From NCBI RefSeq assembly GCF_015476545.1, contig NZ_JADMKV010000008.1:1-64000 (forward strand): a DNA stretch of 64,000 nt, written 5' to 3'. The position numbers and the translations under genes were made by a program. The stretch is from Methylobacter sp. BlB1. GTDB lineage: Bacteria; Pseudomonadota; Gammaproteobacteria; Methylococcales; Methylomonadaceae. Below, one piece after another: positions 34,298-44,236 of this stretch (position 1 is its first letter; every line of letters begins with the position of its first letter). The notes beneath the pieces were generated by a model, which ran no database searches, was not told where the DNA came from, and worked only from the letters and a program-made list of their open reading frames with translations.

Positions 34298-35065
34298 TTA
34301 GAAGGTGACGGCTTTATTAAGCACCTGCTCCCCGGTATGGCCAAACCGCCGCTGCCGGCTTTTAAAGCTCTTAATAGCGTCTTCAATTGAATCCTGGTCG
34401 AAATCCGGCCAGAGTGTCGGTGTAAAATACAGCTCCGTATAGGCTAATTGCCACAACAGAAAATTACTGACACGTTGCTCGCCGCCTGTTCTGATAAACA
34501 GATCGGGCTCGGGCAGGTCAGCAGTGGATAAATATCGTTCGACCAGCTTTTCATTGATCTCCTGGCTTTCCAGTTCGCCGGCCGCTATTTTTTCAGCCAC
34601 TTTCCGGAAGGCCTGACACATATCCCAGCGACCTCCGTAGTTTGCCGCCACAACAAGGGTTAAGCCCATGTTGTCCTTTGTCCTCGCCTCTCCTTCGGCA
34701 ATTTTAGCCTGTAATTTTTCTGGAAATGCCGTTCTGTCGCCGATAAACCGCAAGCGGATATCGTTACGGTGCAGTTTGTCGATTTCCCGCTGCAGCGTAG
34801 TGATAAACAAGCTCATCAGCATGGAAACTTCTTCTTGTGGACGTCGCCAGTTCTCGCTGCTGAAAGCGAACAGGGATAAAACCTCAATCTCCTGTTTGGC
34901 GCAGTATTCGACGACTTTTCTGACGGCCTTGACGCCGGCCTGATGCCCCATAGGGCGCGGCATAAATCTTTTCTGTGCCCAGCGGCCATTGCCATCCATA
35001 ATGATGGCGATATGGCGCGGCTTGTTATTATCTGATTCTAAACTGTTGGAATCATCAGCTGACAT
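34298..35065 (-). CDS. uppS: Undecaprenyl diphosphate synthase
   Basis: This cis-prenyltransferase makes the C55 carrier lipid for peptidoglycan and surface polysaccharides. The 255-residue protein contains the diphosphate-binding loop IIMDGNGRWAQKR, GHQAGVKAV, FSSENWRRP and the C-terminal DLFIRTGGEQRVSNFLLWQ with the conserved Arg and Ser. It lies 13 bp downstream of frr. Confidence 0.98.
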   Translation of the reverse strand: MSADDSNSLESDNNKPRHIAIIMDGNGRWAQKRFMPRPMGHQAGVKAVRKVVEYCAKQEIEVLSLFAFSSENWRRPQEEVSMLMSLFITTLQREIDKLHRNDIRLRFIGDRTAFPEKLQAKIAEGEARTKDNMGLTLVVAANYGGRWDMCQAFRKVAEKIAAGELESQEINEKLVERYLSTADLPEPDLFIRTGGEQRVSNFLLWQLAYTELYFTPTLWPDFDQDSIEDAIKSFKSRQRRFGHTGEQVLNKAVTF

Positions 35066-35078
35066 TGCTAAATCTCAG

Positions 35079-35636
35079 TTAAATTGACAGCAGATCTGCC
35101 TCTTTGGCTTCCAATAATTTTTCCACTTCCTTGATATATTGATCGGTCAATTTTTGGATTTTCTCTTCAGCAGCGCGCGCTTCATCTTCGGAAATCATTT
35201 TTTCCTTCAATGCGTCCTTTATTTCCGAATTGGCATCACGGCGAATATTTCTGATCGCCACACGGCCATTCTCCGCTTCATGCCTGACCACTTTAACGAG
35301 ATCGCGACGGCGCTCTTCAGTCAGCGGCGGCAATGGAATGCGGATAGTCATGCCGGTGGTATTCGGGTTCAAACCGAGATCCGACTTCAAAATCGCTTTT
35401 TCGATCGCCTGCACCATGGTCTTTTCCCATGGCGTGATAGTTAAAGTACGTGCATCTTCAACAGCAATATTGGCAACCTGCGATAACGAAGATTCTGTAC
35501 CATAGTAAGAAACAGTTATCTGTTCCAATAGGCTCGGATGCGCCCTACCCGTTCTTATTTTTGAAAATTCATGCCTTAACGCTTCTATGCTTTTGCCCAT
35601 ACGGGTTGCGGCATTCTGTTGAATATCACTTATCAT
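35079..35636 (-). CDS. frr: Ribosome recycling factor
   Basis: RRF splits post-termination ribosomes together with EF-G. It is 185 residues, the standard length. Hallmarks are [12 protein letters not shown], the [16 protein letters not shown] segment, [23 protein letters not shown] and the C-terminal [15 protein letters not shown] helix. It follows pyrH by 10 bp in the conserved block. Confidence 0.98.
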   Translation of the reverse strand: MISDIQQNAATRMGKSIEALRHEFSKIRTGRAHPSLLEQITVSYYGTESSLSQVANIAVEDARTLTITPWEKTMVQAIEKAILKSDLGLNPNTTGMTIRIPLPPLTEERRRDLVKVVRHEAENGRVAIRNIRRDANSEIKDALKEKMISEDEARAAEEKIQKLTDQYIKEVEKLLEAKEADLLSI

Positions 35637-35646
35637 TATATGTTCC

Positions 35647-36360
35647 TCATTGAATAAGAGACCCTATCTCTTCACCCATCATCAGTTTCATGACGGCACC
35701 TTTCTCAAACACATTCATGACGCGCATCGGCAGATTATTGTCCCTGCATAATACCAGCGCAGTCGCATCCATGACGTTCAGGCGCTGATCCAGGGCTTCA
35801 TCATACGTTAATCGAGGATAAAATACGGCATCTTTTACTTTCTCAGGATCTGCCGAATAGACGCCTTTGACCTTAGTCGCTTTAATCATCAGTTGCGCGT
35901 TGATTTCAATCGCTCTGAGGCTGGCTGCCGAATCGGTGGTAAAAAAAGGATTGCCCGTGCCGGCTGCAAAAATTACCACGCGGCCTTTTTCCAAATGCCT
36001 CACGGCCCGGCGGCGAATATAATCTTCGCATACCTGATTGATTTTCAAGGCTGACATGACTCGAACCTGTTGACCTAAATGCTCGAGCGCATCCTGCATG
36101 GCCAATGCATTGATGACTGTGGCCAGCATACCCATCTGATCGCTGGTCACCCGGTCCAGCCCTTCCGAAGCTTTGTCAGCGCCGCGCAGTATATTGCCGC
36201 CACCTATGACCAAGCCGACCTGGATACCTACATCACATAAATCTTTAATTTCCGTGGCAAGACGCTTGACAATATCTGAATCGATACTGCCGCCTGTCTC
36301 GCTCATCAGCGCCTCACCGCTTAATTTAAGTAAAATTCTCTGGCAAATCAGCTTAGTCAT
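35647..36360 (-). CDS. pyrH: Uridylate kinase
   Basis: PyrH phosphorylates UMP to UDP; bacterial members are hexameric and belong to the amino-acid kinase fold. The protein begins [19 protein letters not shown] and contains [31 protein letters not shown] and a [12 protein letters not shown] nucleotide loop. A GTG ten codons upstream would extend it to 247 residues, but ATG 36360 (237 residues) matches the E. coli start best. No strong ribosome site is seen for either. Confidence 0.97.
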   Translation of the reverse strand: MTKLICQRILLKLSGEALMSETGGSIDSDIVKRLATEIKDLCDVGIQVGLVIGGGNILRGADKASEGLDRVTSDQMGMLATVINALAMQDALEHLGQQVRVMSALKINQVCEDYIRRRAVRHLEKGRVVIFAAGTGNPFFTTDSAASLRAIEINAQLMIKATKVKGVYSADPEKVKDAVFYPRLTYDEALDQRLNVMDATALVLCRDNNLPMRVMNVFEKGAVMKLMMGEEIGSLIQ

Positions 36361-36396
36361 ATTCAACCGGGTATTAATATTTATTAGCACAAAGTC

Positions 36397-36415
36397 CCCC
36401 GGCCGGTAGCCGGGG
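36397..36415 (-). terminator. GC-rich hairpin between tsf and pyrH
   Basis: A 7-bp stem CCCCGGC/GCCGGGG with a 5-base loop sits just after tsf. The following bases (GACTTTGTG on the minus strand) are only partly T-rich, so it is probably a partial terminator or a processing/stability hairpin inside the operon. Confidence 0.45.
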
Positions 36416-36422
36416 AATTTTC

Positions 36423-37304
36423 TTAACTGCCTCTAACTTGAGCCATAACCTCTTCGGCAAAGTTTTCTTCTTTCTTTTCAATGCCTTCGCCTACTTCAAA
36501 GCGTGCGAAGCGAATAACGCTGTTGCCTTTTGAGGCGACCAGTTTGCCGACGGTAGTTTTATCGTCTTTAACAAATGGCTGGCCCAGCAAAGTGATTTCG
36601 GCCAAAAATTTGCTGATGCGGCCGCCAATCATTTTCTCGATGATTTCTGCCGGCTTTCCGCTTTCTGCCGCTTGAGCCGAGAAAATTTCTTTTTCTTTCT
36701 CAATCAGTTCCGCAGGCACTTGATCTTCAGAAACACATTCCGGTTTACTTGCGGCAATATGCATTGCGATATCTTTGCCTAACTCGCTGTCAGATTTTGC
36801 TAATTCAACGATGACGCCGATTTTGCTGCCATGCAGGTAGGATGCAGTACCGCCTTGCTCTGTATGGTACTTTACAAAGCGTCTAATGGTAATATTTTCA
36901 CCCAATTTTGCAATCAAGCTGCGACGCACGTCATCGACAACGCTGCCGTCGGCCAATTTCATGGACTGCAATTGCTCGTCCGTTTCAACATCGGAAGTCA
37001 ATAAAGCCGCTGTTACATTGTTGACAAAGTTAACAAAATCTTCACCTTTGGCAACGAAATCGGTTTCGCAGTTAACATCCACCATAACCGCTGTTTTCGC
37101 ATCATCGCTGACCTTTATACCGATAACGCCTTCAGCGGCAGTGCGGCCTGATTTTTTATCGGCTTTGGCTAAGCCGGATTTACGCATGTTCTCAATGGCC
37201 AGTTCCATGTCGCCATTGGCTTCTGTTAACGCTTTTTTGCATTCCATCATGCCGGAACCGGTTCTCTCGCGCAGTTCCTTAACCATTGCTGCAGTAATAC
37301 TCAT
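36423..37304 (-). CDS. tsf: Translation elongation factor Ts
   Basis: EF-Ts exchanges GDP for GTP on EF-Tu. The 293-residue protein starts [20 protein letters not shown], the UBA-like N-terminus of the family. It continues with [25 protein letters not shown] (the TDFV motif that contacts EF-Tu) and the C-terminal coiled coil and core. It follows rpsB across a 110-bp gap that contains a terminator-like hairpin. Confidence 0.98.
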   Translation of the reverse strand: MSITAAMVKELRERTGSGMMECKKALTEANGDMELAIENMRKSGLAKADKKSGRTAAEGVIGIKVSDDAKTAVMVDVNCETDFVAKGEDFVNFVNNVTAALLTSDVETDEQLQSMKLADGSVVDDVRRSLIAKLGENITIRRFVKYHTEQGGTASYLHGSKIGVIVELAKSDSELGKDIAMHIAASKPECVSEDQVPAELIEKEKEIFSAQAAESGKPAEIIEKMIGGRISKFLAEITLLGQPFVKDDKTTVGKLVASKGNSVIRFARFEVGEGIEKKEENFAEEVMAQVRGS

Positions 37305-37329
37305 TATTTTTCCTCACTGTTCGTACTAT

Positions 37330-37357
37330 AAAAACGCCCCCATAAGGAGGCGTTTTT
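37330..37357 (-). terminator. Terminator/attenuator between rpsB and tsf
   Basis: An inverted repeat built on AAACGCC and GGCGTTT, with T runs on both strands, lies in the rpsB-tsf gap. On the minus strand it reads AACGCCTCC-ttat-GGGGGCGTT followed by TTTAT. An intergenic terminator is known at this position in E. coli, where it adjusts the rpsB:tsf ratio. A second small palindrome ACAGGC-catt-GCCTGT is at 37381-37396. Confidence 0.7.
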
Positions 37358-37414
37358 TCTTGATCTGAACCCTCACTCACACAGGCCATTGCCTGTTATA
37401 AATGAGGGAGTGAA

Positions 37415-38158
37415 TTATTCTGTTGCTGAGGCTTCTTCAACGAAGTCATCGGCTTTTGCCGACATATCCAGACTTGCCGCTTTAGCTTCCATTACAGCCG
37501 CAGAAACGCTTTGACAGTATAGTGAAACCGCTCGAATTGAATCGTCATTACCAGGAATGACGTAATCGATTCTTTCCGGTGAATTGTTGGAATCAACAAC
37601 GCCCACTACCGGAATGCCTAATTTCTTCGCTTCGCTGATTGCATTTTTCTCATACCCGACATCCAGTACGAAAATAACATCAGGAATGCCTTTCATGTCT
37701 TTGATACCGCCCAGGCTGCGCTCGAGCTTTTCGAGTTCACGCTCCATGCCCAGCGCTTCTTTCTTGCTGAACCGTTGGTAAAGCGTGCCGTCAGTCTTCA
37801 TCGCTTCCAGTTCTTTCAGGCGATTGATTGATTTCTTGATAGTTTTGAAATTGGTCAGCATGCCGCCTAACCAGCGATGGTTGACATAAGGCATGCCGCA
37901 ACGTTTTGCTTCTTCCGCAACAACTTTGCGCGCTGCTTTTTTAGTGCCGACAAACAGGATGGTACCTTTGTTTGCGGACATTTGACCCAGATAATTCATG
38001 GCGTCATTGAACATCGGAAGCGTTTTTTCCAAATTGATGATATGGATTTTGTTACGTGCTCCGAACAGGTAATTAGCCATTTTCGGGTTCCAGTAACGGG
38101 TTTGATGTCCAAAATGAACACCCGCTTCAAGCATTTGACGCATGGATACTGCTGCCAT
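37415..38158 (-). CDS. rpsB: 30S ribosomal protein S2
   Basis: S2 is a late-binding small-subunit protein. The 247-residue sequence has [22 protein letters not shown], the [13 protein letters not shown] segment, [23 protein letters not shown] and the C-terminal [20 protein letters not shown] is well spaced before the ATG. Transcription likely starts near 38302, leaving a 5' leader of about 140 nt. Confidence 0.98.
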   Translation of the reverse strand: MAAVSMRQMLEAGVHFGHQTRYWNPKMANYLFGARNKIHIINLEKTLPMFNDAMNYLGQMSANKGTILFVGTKKAARKVVAEEAKRCGMPYVNHRWLGGMLTNFKTIKKSINRLKELEAMKTDGTLYQRFSKKEALGMERELEKLERSLGGIKDMKGIPDVIFVLDVGYEKNAISEAKKLGIPVVGVVDSNNSPERIDYVIPGNDDSIRAVSLYCQSVSAAVMEAKAASLDMSAKADDFVEEASATE

Positions 38159-38302
38159 TAATTTCTCCTAAGATCTAAAATCGGACTATTTGTCCGAGTT
38201 GGGTTACGCCTCCACTTACCCCGCCTGGCAACCAGCTACAATAACTTGAGCCAGCACCCTGCCAAACGTGACGACAAGTGTGAGTATTAATACAAAAATG
38301 AA
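38159..38302 (-). promoter_or_regulatory. Putative structured leader of rpsB
   Basis: The region between the inferred transcription start and the rpsB ATG includes a perfect hairpin TCGGAC-tattt-GTCCGA (38181-38197) just before the ribosome site. Upstream of that is a segment rich in short G/C motifs (GGTTGCCAGGCGGGG on the minus strand). E. coli rpsB is autogenously repressed by S2 through its leader; a similar role here is inference. Confidence 0.4.
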
Positions 38303-38308
38303 CTTAAC

Positions 38309-38337
38309 TTTATATCATAATTAGCTTTTTACAACAA
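38309..38337 (-). promoter_or_regulatory. Candidate sigma-70 promoter of rpsB
   Basis: On the minus strand TTGTTG (38337-38332) and TATAAA (38314-38309) are separated by 17 bp. The map gene lies divergently, so this AT-rich stretch probably holds promoters for both directions. Confidence 0.45.
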
Positions 38338-38457
38338 GCCAATCTCTGTTAAACTCTTCGCATGTCATAATCTGACTAACCTTCAAAACTAGACCTTTAT
38401 CTTGCCTCATCTGTTATCCGGCACAAACAACCTTAGCAAATACAAGTAATCATCTCC

Positions 38458-39222
38458 ATGAGCATAATCATTAAAACCGAAAGTGAAATTGAAAAAATGC
38501 GTATCGCCGGAAAATTGGCCGCTGAAGTTTTGGAAATGATTGCGCCTTATGTTGTCCCGGGAGTCACCACCGATCAACTCGACAAAATCTGCCACGATTA
38601 TATTGTCGACGTGCAAAAAGCCATACCTGCGCCGCTTAATTATCACGGTTTCCCGAAATCCATTTGCACATCCATTAATCACCAGGTCTGCCACGGCATT
38701 CCCAGCGAAAAGAAACTTAAATCGGGCGATATCGTCAACATCGATATTACGGTTATAAAAGATGATTACCACGGCGATACCAGTAAAATGTTCTGTGTAG
38801 GGGAAGTCAGCCAACACGCCCGAAGACTGGTAAATGTAACTCGCGAAGCCATGTTTCTGGGCATTGAGCAAGTTAAGCCGGGCGCCACCTTAGGCGATAT
38901 AGGCCATGCCATACAGAAACACGCCGAAGCCAATCACTTTTCTGTAGTCAGAGAGTTTTGCGGCCACGGCATCGGCAAAAAATTTCATGAAGATCCACAG
39001 GTTCTGCATTATGGCAAAGCTGGCACGGGTGAAGTGCTGCAAGCCGGCATGATTTTAACCATTGAGCCCATGCTCAATCTCGGCAAGCGCCATGTCAAAG
39101 TATTGGCCGACGGCTGGACTGCAGTCACTAAAGATCGAAGCTTGTCCGCCCAATGGGAACACACCATTCTTGTCACAGCCACCGGTTATGAAATCCTAAC
39201 TTTGCGCCAGGAAGAAATGTGA
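38458..39222 (+). CDS. map: Methionine aminopeptidase, type I
   Basis: This enzyme removes the initiator methionine from nascent proteins. The 254-residue sequence lacks insertions, as in type Ia. The metal ligands are visible: Asp in NIDITVIKDDYHGDTS (two Asp), His in FCGHGIGKKFHE, Glu in TIEPML and Glu in WEHTILV. It is divergent from rpsB and overlaps glnD by 4 bp. The rpsB/map/glnD arrangement is as in E. coli. Confidence 0.98.
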   Translation: MSIIIKTESEIEKMRIAGKLAAEVLEMIAPYVVPGVTTDQLDKICHDYIVDVQKAIPAPLNYHGFPKSICTSINHQVCHGIPSEKKLKSGDIVNIDITVIKDDYHGDTSKMFCVGEVSQHARRLVNVTREAMFLGIEQVKPGATLGDIGHAIQKHAEANHFSVVREFCGHGIGKKFHEDPQVLHYGKAGTGEVLQAGMILTIEPMLNLGKRHVKVLADGWTAVTKDRSLSAQWEHTILVTATGYEILTLRQEEM

Positions 39223-41858
39223 ATGATTTGACCTTTCCTACACTCTTTACAGAAAAAGACAGCCTGCTTCAGTTCAAACAACTGCTGAAGCAAAAAGACG
39301 CTGAACTGAGGCAAAAATTCGATCCTCACAGTTCGGTTGCCACGCTGCTTAAAGAAAAGTCCGATTTCATCGACAAAATCCTGAGCCTGTGCTGGCAGCA
39401 TTACCTCGGCAATTATGCCCAATCGCTGAGTTTGATCGCCGTAGGCGGTTATGGTCGCCGGGAATTATTCCCCTATTCAGACATCGATATCGTGGTTTTA
39501 CTCGATTCGGAGGATACTTCGCCTTATCAGGAAGCATTGGCAAATTTCTTTACTTTCCTGTGGGATATCGGCTTAAAACCCGGACAAAGCGTGCGCACGA
39601 TCGAAGAATGCATTAAAGCCGCCCAGGATGATCAGACGATCATGACCAGCCTGATGGAAATGCGCCTGATCGTTGGCAATATCGCCCTTTACGAAACACT
39701 TAGAGAAGCCACTACGCCTGACAAAATATGGCCCTCGGATCAGTTTTTCATTGCCAAGATGGAAGAACAGCGGCAGCGCAATGCCAAATTCCACTGCACC
39801 GCCTATAACCTCGAACCGAACATCAAGGAAGGTCCGGGCGGATTGCGCGACATGCAGATTATCTCCTGGGTATTCAAGCGGCATTACAATACCTCCACTC
39901 TTAAGGAACTGATCAAATACGGCTTTCTGCCGGAATCCGAGTACACGGAACTGATTGCCGCCCTTGATGTGCTCTGGCGCATCCGCTATGCACTGCATCT
40001 GCTGACCAATCGCGGCGAAGACCGGCTCATTTTCGATTATCAACGCGACCTTGCCAAGCAGTTCGGATTTAGCTCGGAAGATCAGACCTACAATCAGGAT
40101 GTCGAACAATTTATGCAGTTTTATTTCAAAACGGTACTCGGACTCGAGCGACTGAATGAAATGTTGCTGCAACTGTTTAATGAGCGCTTCGTTTGCGGAG
40201 AAGCTGTTTATAGACCACTGCCTTTTAATGCTAAATTTTCCGTTATCAATGGCTACCTTGAAGCGACTGAAGACACTATTTTTGAGCAAGAGCCAACGGC
40301 TCTGCTGGAAATTTTTCTAATTCTGCAACAAAACTCCTCACTCAAGGGCATCAGGGCCACCACCATCCGCCTGATCCGCAAGAACCTGTACCTAATTAAC
40401 GATGCGTTTCGCAAGAATAAAACAGCCAACCGCCTGTTCATGGAAATATTTCGTCAACCCCGCGGCATTACCCATCAATTAAGACGAATGAACCGCTACG
40501 GGGTATTAGGCGCCTATGTACCCGGCTTTGCCAACATCGTCGCGCGCATGCAATATGATTTATTTCATATTTATACAGTGGATGAGCACACGATTTTCGT
40601 AATAAGCAACCTGCGCCGGTTTGCATTGGAAAAACACATTGACGAACTCCCTTTTTGCAACGACATCTTTCTTCTGATTTCCAAGCCGGAAATTCTGTAT
40701 ATTTCCGCCTTGTTCCATGACATCGCTAAAGGCCGAAATGGCGATCATTCCATGATAGGCGAAGAAATCGCCAGGCAATTCTGCATCCAGCACGACCTCT
40801 CACAGCATGACACCAAGCTGATCACCTGGCTGGTCCGCAACCACTTGATCATGTCGATGACCGCCCAGCGCAAAGACATCGGCGACCCCGATATCATCCA
40901 CGAATTCGCTCAGCAAGTGGGCAGCATCGAATATCTGAATTACTTGTATTTACTGACCGTGGCAGATATTCGCGCCACCAATCCGGAACTGTGGAACTCC
41001 TGGAAAGACGCGTTGCTTCAGGAGCTTTATTCGGTAACGCACAGCGCCCTGCAGAGAGGATTGGAAAACCCGGTTGCGCTGGAAGACCGGCTGCTCGAAA
41101 ACAAAAAAGAAGCCAAAGACGAACTGATCAAGCTCGGCATACCGGAACCGGTTATTTACAAATCCTGGAAGCATGCCAGCGACGATTATTTCCTGAGATA
41201 TTCGGCGGATGAGATAGCCTGGCATACTATCGCCATCGCTTCATCCAACGAAGACGAACTGCCTTTGGTGCTGCTGCGCCCGCAAACCCAGCGAGGCAGC
41301 GCGGAAGTCTTCATTTATACGAAAAATGAAGAGGCCGTTTTTTCAATAAGCACGGCAACATTGGACCAACTGGGACTTACGATTCTGGATGCCAGAATCA
41401 TGACCACATCGGACAATTATGTACTCAACAGTTTCCAGGTACTGGAGCAGTCAGGAGAACCTATTGACGAACCGTTCAGGGAAGTCCATATCTGCACGGC
41501 ACTGCGCCACAACCTGCTGCACCGGGAAGTCAAAAAGCACAAGAATATCCGTCGCCAGTCAAGACAGGCCAAGCACTTTCCTATCCAGACTAGCATTCGG
41601 TTTCATGCAGACCCTTTAAACAGGCACACCATCATAGAACTGATAACGACTGACCGTGCCGGTCTCTTATCAAAAATAGGCCAGGCTTTTATACAGCAGC
41701 GCATCCATCTGTACAGCGCAAAAATAACCACGATCGGCAGCCGCGCCGAGGACATGTTTTATATAACCGACCAGCAATTACAGCCTATCACCGACCCATC
41801 CAAGCAGGAGCAAATACGCAGGGAAATTCTTAAAATGCTGGAAACCGGCAGCGATTAA
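39219..41858 (+). CDS. glnD: Bifunctional PII uridylyltransferase/uridylyl-removing enzyme
   Basis: GlnD senses glutamine and modifies PII proteins, thereby setting glutamine synthetase adenylylation and NtrBC activity. The 879-residue protein begins with a GTG codon overlapping the map stop. The nucleotidyltransferase domain has GGYGRRELFPYSDIDIVV (about 75-92). The HD domain has SALFHDIAKGRNGDHS (about 495-510). Two C-terminal ACT domains follow, the last with ELITTDRAGLLSKIGQAF. All catalytic motifs appear intact. It lies about 2.4 kb upstream of a glutamate-synthase-like gene, but in between are minus-strand genes, so they are not an operon. Confidence 0.97.
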   Translation: MNDLTFPTLFTEKDSLLQFKQLLKQKDAELRQKFDPHSSVATLLKEKSDFIDKILSLCWQHYLGNYAQSLSLIAVGGYGRRELFPYSDIDIVVLLDSEDTSPYQEALANFFTFLWDIGLKPGQSVRTIEECIKAAQDDQTIMTSLMEMRLIVGNIALYETLREATTPDKIWPSDQFFIAKMEEQRQRNAKFHCTAYNLEPNIKEGPGGLRDMQIISWVFKRHYNTSTLKELIKYGFLPESEYTELIAALDVLWRIRYALHLLTNRGEDRLIFDYQRDLAKQFGFSSEDQTYNQDVEQFMQFYFKTVLGLERLNEMLLQLFNERFVCGEAVYRPLPFNAKFSVINGYLEATEDTIFEQEPTALLEIFLILQQNSSLKGIRATTIRLIRKNLYLINDAFRKNKTANRLFMEIFRQPRGITHQLRRMNRYGVLGAYVPGFANIVARMQYDLFHIYTVDEHTIFVISNLRRFALEKHIDELPFCNDIFLLISKPEILYISALFHDIAKGRNGDHSMIGEEIARQFCIQHDLSQHDTKLITWLVRNHLIMSMTAQRKDIGDPDIIHEFAQQVGSIEYLNYLYLLTVADIRATNPELWNSWKDALLQELYSVTHSALQRGLENPVALEDRLLENKKEAKDELIKLGIPEPVIYKSWKHASDDYFLRYSADEIAWHTIAIASSNEDELPLVLLRPQTQRGSAEVFIYTKNEEAVFSISTATLDQLGLTILDARIMTTSDNYVLNSFQVLEQSGEPIDEPFREVHICTALRHNLLHREVKKHKNIRRQSRQAKHFPIQTSIRFHADPLNRHTIIELITTDRAGLLSKIGQAFIQQRIHLYSAKITTIGSRAEDMFYITDQQLQPITDPSKQEQIRREILKMLETGSD

Positions 41859-41874
41859 AAACAGCCCAAATCGA

Positions 41875-42267
41875 TCAATAGGCAAAGCCATTACTGGAAG
41901 CCAGCGTTTTTTCGATAAATTGGATCAGCCGGTTATAGTCATTCTTTCCCATATCGACATAGCGCATGCCGATCTTGCAGAGATCCCTGGAAACCCGCCG
42001 CGAATAGGCAATATGGCAACGCGCCGCTATAGGCGACATCTGCCCGTTCTCATCGGGCAGTTCCAGACTAATAGATAGTTCCACCGGCCTGCCGCCGCGC
42101 ACATAACTGCCGCCCGGCGTCATGACATTACGCTGCCCGATGTCACACTGAATAGAGATCTCCGCGCTACTGGTGTCCAGCGCCAAAACATTTAAATGCA
42201 CACCATCCTCATTGGCGACAATCACTGAAAGCGGCTTTGAAATTTTGGGATAAATTTTTTTACGCAT
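41875..42267 (-). CDS. PilZ-domain protein
   Basis: This is a 130-residue single-domain protein of the PilZ type, which bind c-di-GMP and act on motility, pili or polysaccharide export. The strand pattern VNVLALDTSSAEISIQCD-like region, given here as LALDTSSAEISIQCD, is followed by GGRPVELSISLELPDENG and CHIAYSRRVSRDLCKIGMRYVDM. The last is the typical PilZ beta-sheet, although the N-terminal RxxxR motif is reduced to the basic MRKKIYPKI start. ATG 42267 was preferred to a TTG five codons upstream. c-di-GMP binding is therefore uncertain. It converges on glnD. Confidence 0.8.
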   Translation of the reverse strand: MRKKIYPKISKPLSVIVANEDGVHLNVLALDTSSAEISIQCDIGQRNVMTPGGSYVRGGRPVELSISLELPDENGQMSPIAARCHIAYSRRVSRDLCKIGMRYVDMGKNDYNRLIQFIEKTLASSNGFAY

Positions 42268-42282
42268 TGCTTCGGTACTCAA

Positions 42283-42767
42283 TAAATTGATTGGTAAATT
42301 CTAGCCTAAAACAACGCAAGAACCAGATGGAGCGGCCGCTTAATTACTTTTTTTATCAACAACATGAACTGCATCACACTAATTCGCGAATTGATGCGGC
42401 AACCAAGTCGAAAGGATTTTTTGAGAGAAAATCTTATGAAACCTGTCATCTCCATAAAACGGAAGTCGATAACACAACACGAGCTCCATCACAAAACGAA
42501 AAAATGTTCGTCAGCCTGTCTGCAATTAGTGTTCAGGACCGCCAAGATCGTATCCAAGTATGTGACAGTGCGTCGCAAAACGCATGAGTCATCAAAATGT
42601 GTCACTTAACCCGTGATTTATAGTAGGACATGCAAAGGGTTGTGAAATAGACAAGAATGGCGCCAATGGCTACTGATCAGCGCCTATTCAATTCCTGTGT
42701 ACACGACAGGCTCAAGCCAATGAAATGGCGCAACCGTCGTTTTCTGAAAATAATAAAACCCGACAAC
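42283..42767. other. Intergenic region between the PilZ gene and the UbiH-family gene
   Basis: About 485 bp. Two overlapping plus-strand frames (42291-42587 and 42364-42609) give basic, unrecognisable products. An inner 57-codon frame from 42436 has a weak GAGAG upstream but no other support. An imperfect hairpin at 42562-42605 (outer GTGACA/TGTCAC, inner GCGT/ACGC) is the only structure I noticed. Confidence 0.35.
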
Positions 42768-43994
42768 TCAAACGATCGACTGCCCCTTGGCGAGCTTGGG
42801 AAGATTGCCATCCAACCCCATGGCCATGCGCATGACTTTGTTTTTTGCCGGCGAAAGTCGCTCGGCCAGCCCCAGCCCCAGGTTCCGCAAGAACTTGACC
42901 GGCAATATCTCGTTACTGAACACGCGATAAAAAACCTCCATGACTGTCATCATTCTCAGGTTTTCGTTGCGCCGCAACTTTTCGTAGCGCTTTAGAACGA
43001 CTATATCATCAATAGCCTGCCCCTGCTTCTGCGCCTCAATCAAAACCTCCCCCAACGTGGCCGCATCCAACAGGCCTATGTTCACCCCCTGCCCAGCCAG
43101 CGGATTGATCATATGCGCCGCATCGCCGACCAGAACAACGCCGGGCTTGACGTAGTCCTGCGCATGCTGCCGTTTTAAAGGAAAACTGGCTGTGCCGAGA
43201 ACTCCCTTAACCTTGCCAAGACAGTCAGGAAACGCAGCCGCCAGCTCGGCCATCAGTTCCTCATGAGGCAATGCTTTTAATCGGACCACTTCATCCGGCG
43301 AGTTGTACCAGACTATGGAGCCATAATGCCCCGTCAACGGCAAAAATGCCTGCGGCCCGCTAGGTACAAAACGCTGCCAAGTGATATCCTGCTGCCCATA
43401 ATCCGTCTCAATATAAATGACCAGGGCGTGCTGTTTATAATCCCAGCTTGTTACCCCCAAGCCCACAGCCTGCCTGACTCTGGATTGCCCACCGTCTGCC
43501 GCAACCAGCACTTTTGCCGACAACAGGCGCCCATCAGCCAATTCCAGTTCGGAATGATCATTTTGACTCTCGGCTGAATAACTGATTCGGTTAATCGTGG
43601 CAGGACAGATCAGTTCGATGTTATCGAAATCGCGCAAGCGGTCTAATAAAGCCAGTTGCGTCACACGATTTTCAACAATATAGCCCAGCTCCGAATGACC
43701 GATATCATCGCTGCAAAATTCCGTATCGCCGGCAGTCTCCCAGACACGCATGCGCCGGAACGGGCAAAGCCTGCGGCTGGTGATGCCCCGCCAGGCGTCG
43801 ACCGTTTCAAGGATGTTTTTCGACGCAATACTGAGTGCCGAAACCCTCAAGTCATGCGGCTGATCGGCAGAAAACTCCTGCGGCAGCGAATTTTCTATTA
43901 CAGCCACCTTCAATAAGCTGCCGCCCAAGCTACAAGCTAAGGCCGCCCCTACCATGCCGCCGCCTACGATTACAACATCAAAACGCTCTTTCAT
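42768..43994 (-). CDS. FAD-dependent ubiquinone-biosynthesis hydroxylase (UbiH/UbiF/VisC family)
   Basis: This is a flavin monooxygenase of 408 residues that hydroxylates the ring of a ubiquinone precursor. The N-terminal dinucleotide loop is VVIVGGGMVGAALACSLG, the middle DG motif AADGGQSRVRQAVGLG and the second FAD motif GDAAHMINPLAGQGVNIGLLD, which is the UbiH/COQ6 signature. It is not possible from this alone to choose between UbiH, UbiF, UbiI or UbiM. ATG 43994 was chosen over an upstream TTG because it starts just before the FAD strand. It is monocistronic, upstream of the PilZ gene. Confidence 0.9.
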   Translation of the reverse strand: MKERFDVVIVGGGMVGAALACSLGGSLLKVAVIENSLPQEFSADQPHDLRVSALSIASKNILETVDAWRGITSRRLCPFRRMRVWETAGDTEFCSDDIGHSELGYIVENRVTQLALLDRLRDFDNIELICPATINRISYSAESQNDHSELELADGRLLSAKVLVAADGGQSRVRQAVGLGVTSWDYKQHALVIYIETDYGQQDITWQRFVPSGPQAFLPLTGHYGSIVWYNSPDEVVRLKALPHEELMAELAAAFPDCLGKVKGVLGTASFPLKRQHAQDYVKPGVVLVGDAAHMINPLAGQGVNIGLLDAATLGEVLIEAQKQGQAIDDIVVLKRYEKLRRNENLRMMTVMEVFYRVFSNEILPVKFLRNLGLGLAERLSPAKNKVMRMAMGLDGNLPKLAKGQSIV

Positions 43995-44090
43995 ATCAAT
44001 TAATATATAAGACAACCTGAACTTCCACAATTCGACAAAAATAGAGTACTAGCATGTACAATCTTTCGTGATACAATTAAAAGGTTTCAC

Positions 44091-44107
44091 TAGATGAAAT
44101 TCATCTA
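44091..44107. promoter_or_regulatory. Palindrome upstream of the glutamate-synthase-like gene
   Basis: A perfect 17-bp palindrome TAGATGAAATTCATCTA lies 130 bp before the start codon, between two divergent genes. It could be an operator for either; no regulator is suggested by sequence alone. Confidence 0.4.
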
Positions 44108-44236
44108 AAAAGATTTCGTAGTATCTCAATGTGTCTGCCTGAATTAAAATTTAATTCCTTGACTCTAACACGCATTGAAACAAAAAACGAACTATAAACG
44201 CTGTCTTTTGACAGCACGATTAGAACGGGCCGAAAA

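Noticed and set aside
42291-42609. Two overlapping plus-strand frames in the PilZ-UbiH gap
   Set aside because: Unusual composition, no recognised domain and frames overlapping each other; a 57-codon inner frame with a weak ribosome site is the only marginal candidate.
44159-44198. TTGACT and TATAAA as a promoter of the GltB-like gene
   Set aside because: The two elements are 28 bp apart, too far for a sigma-70 promoter.
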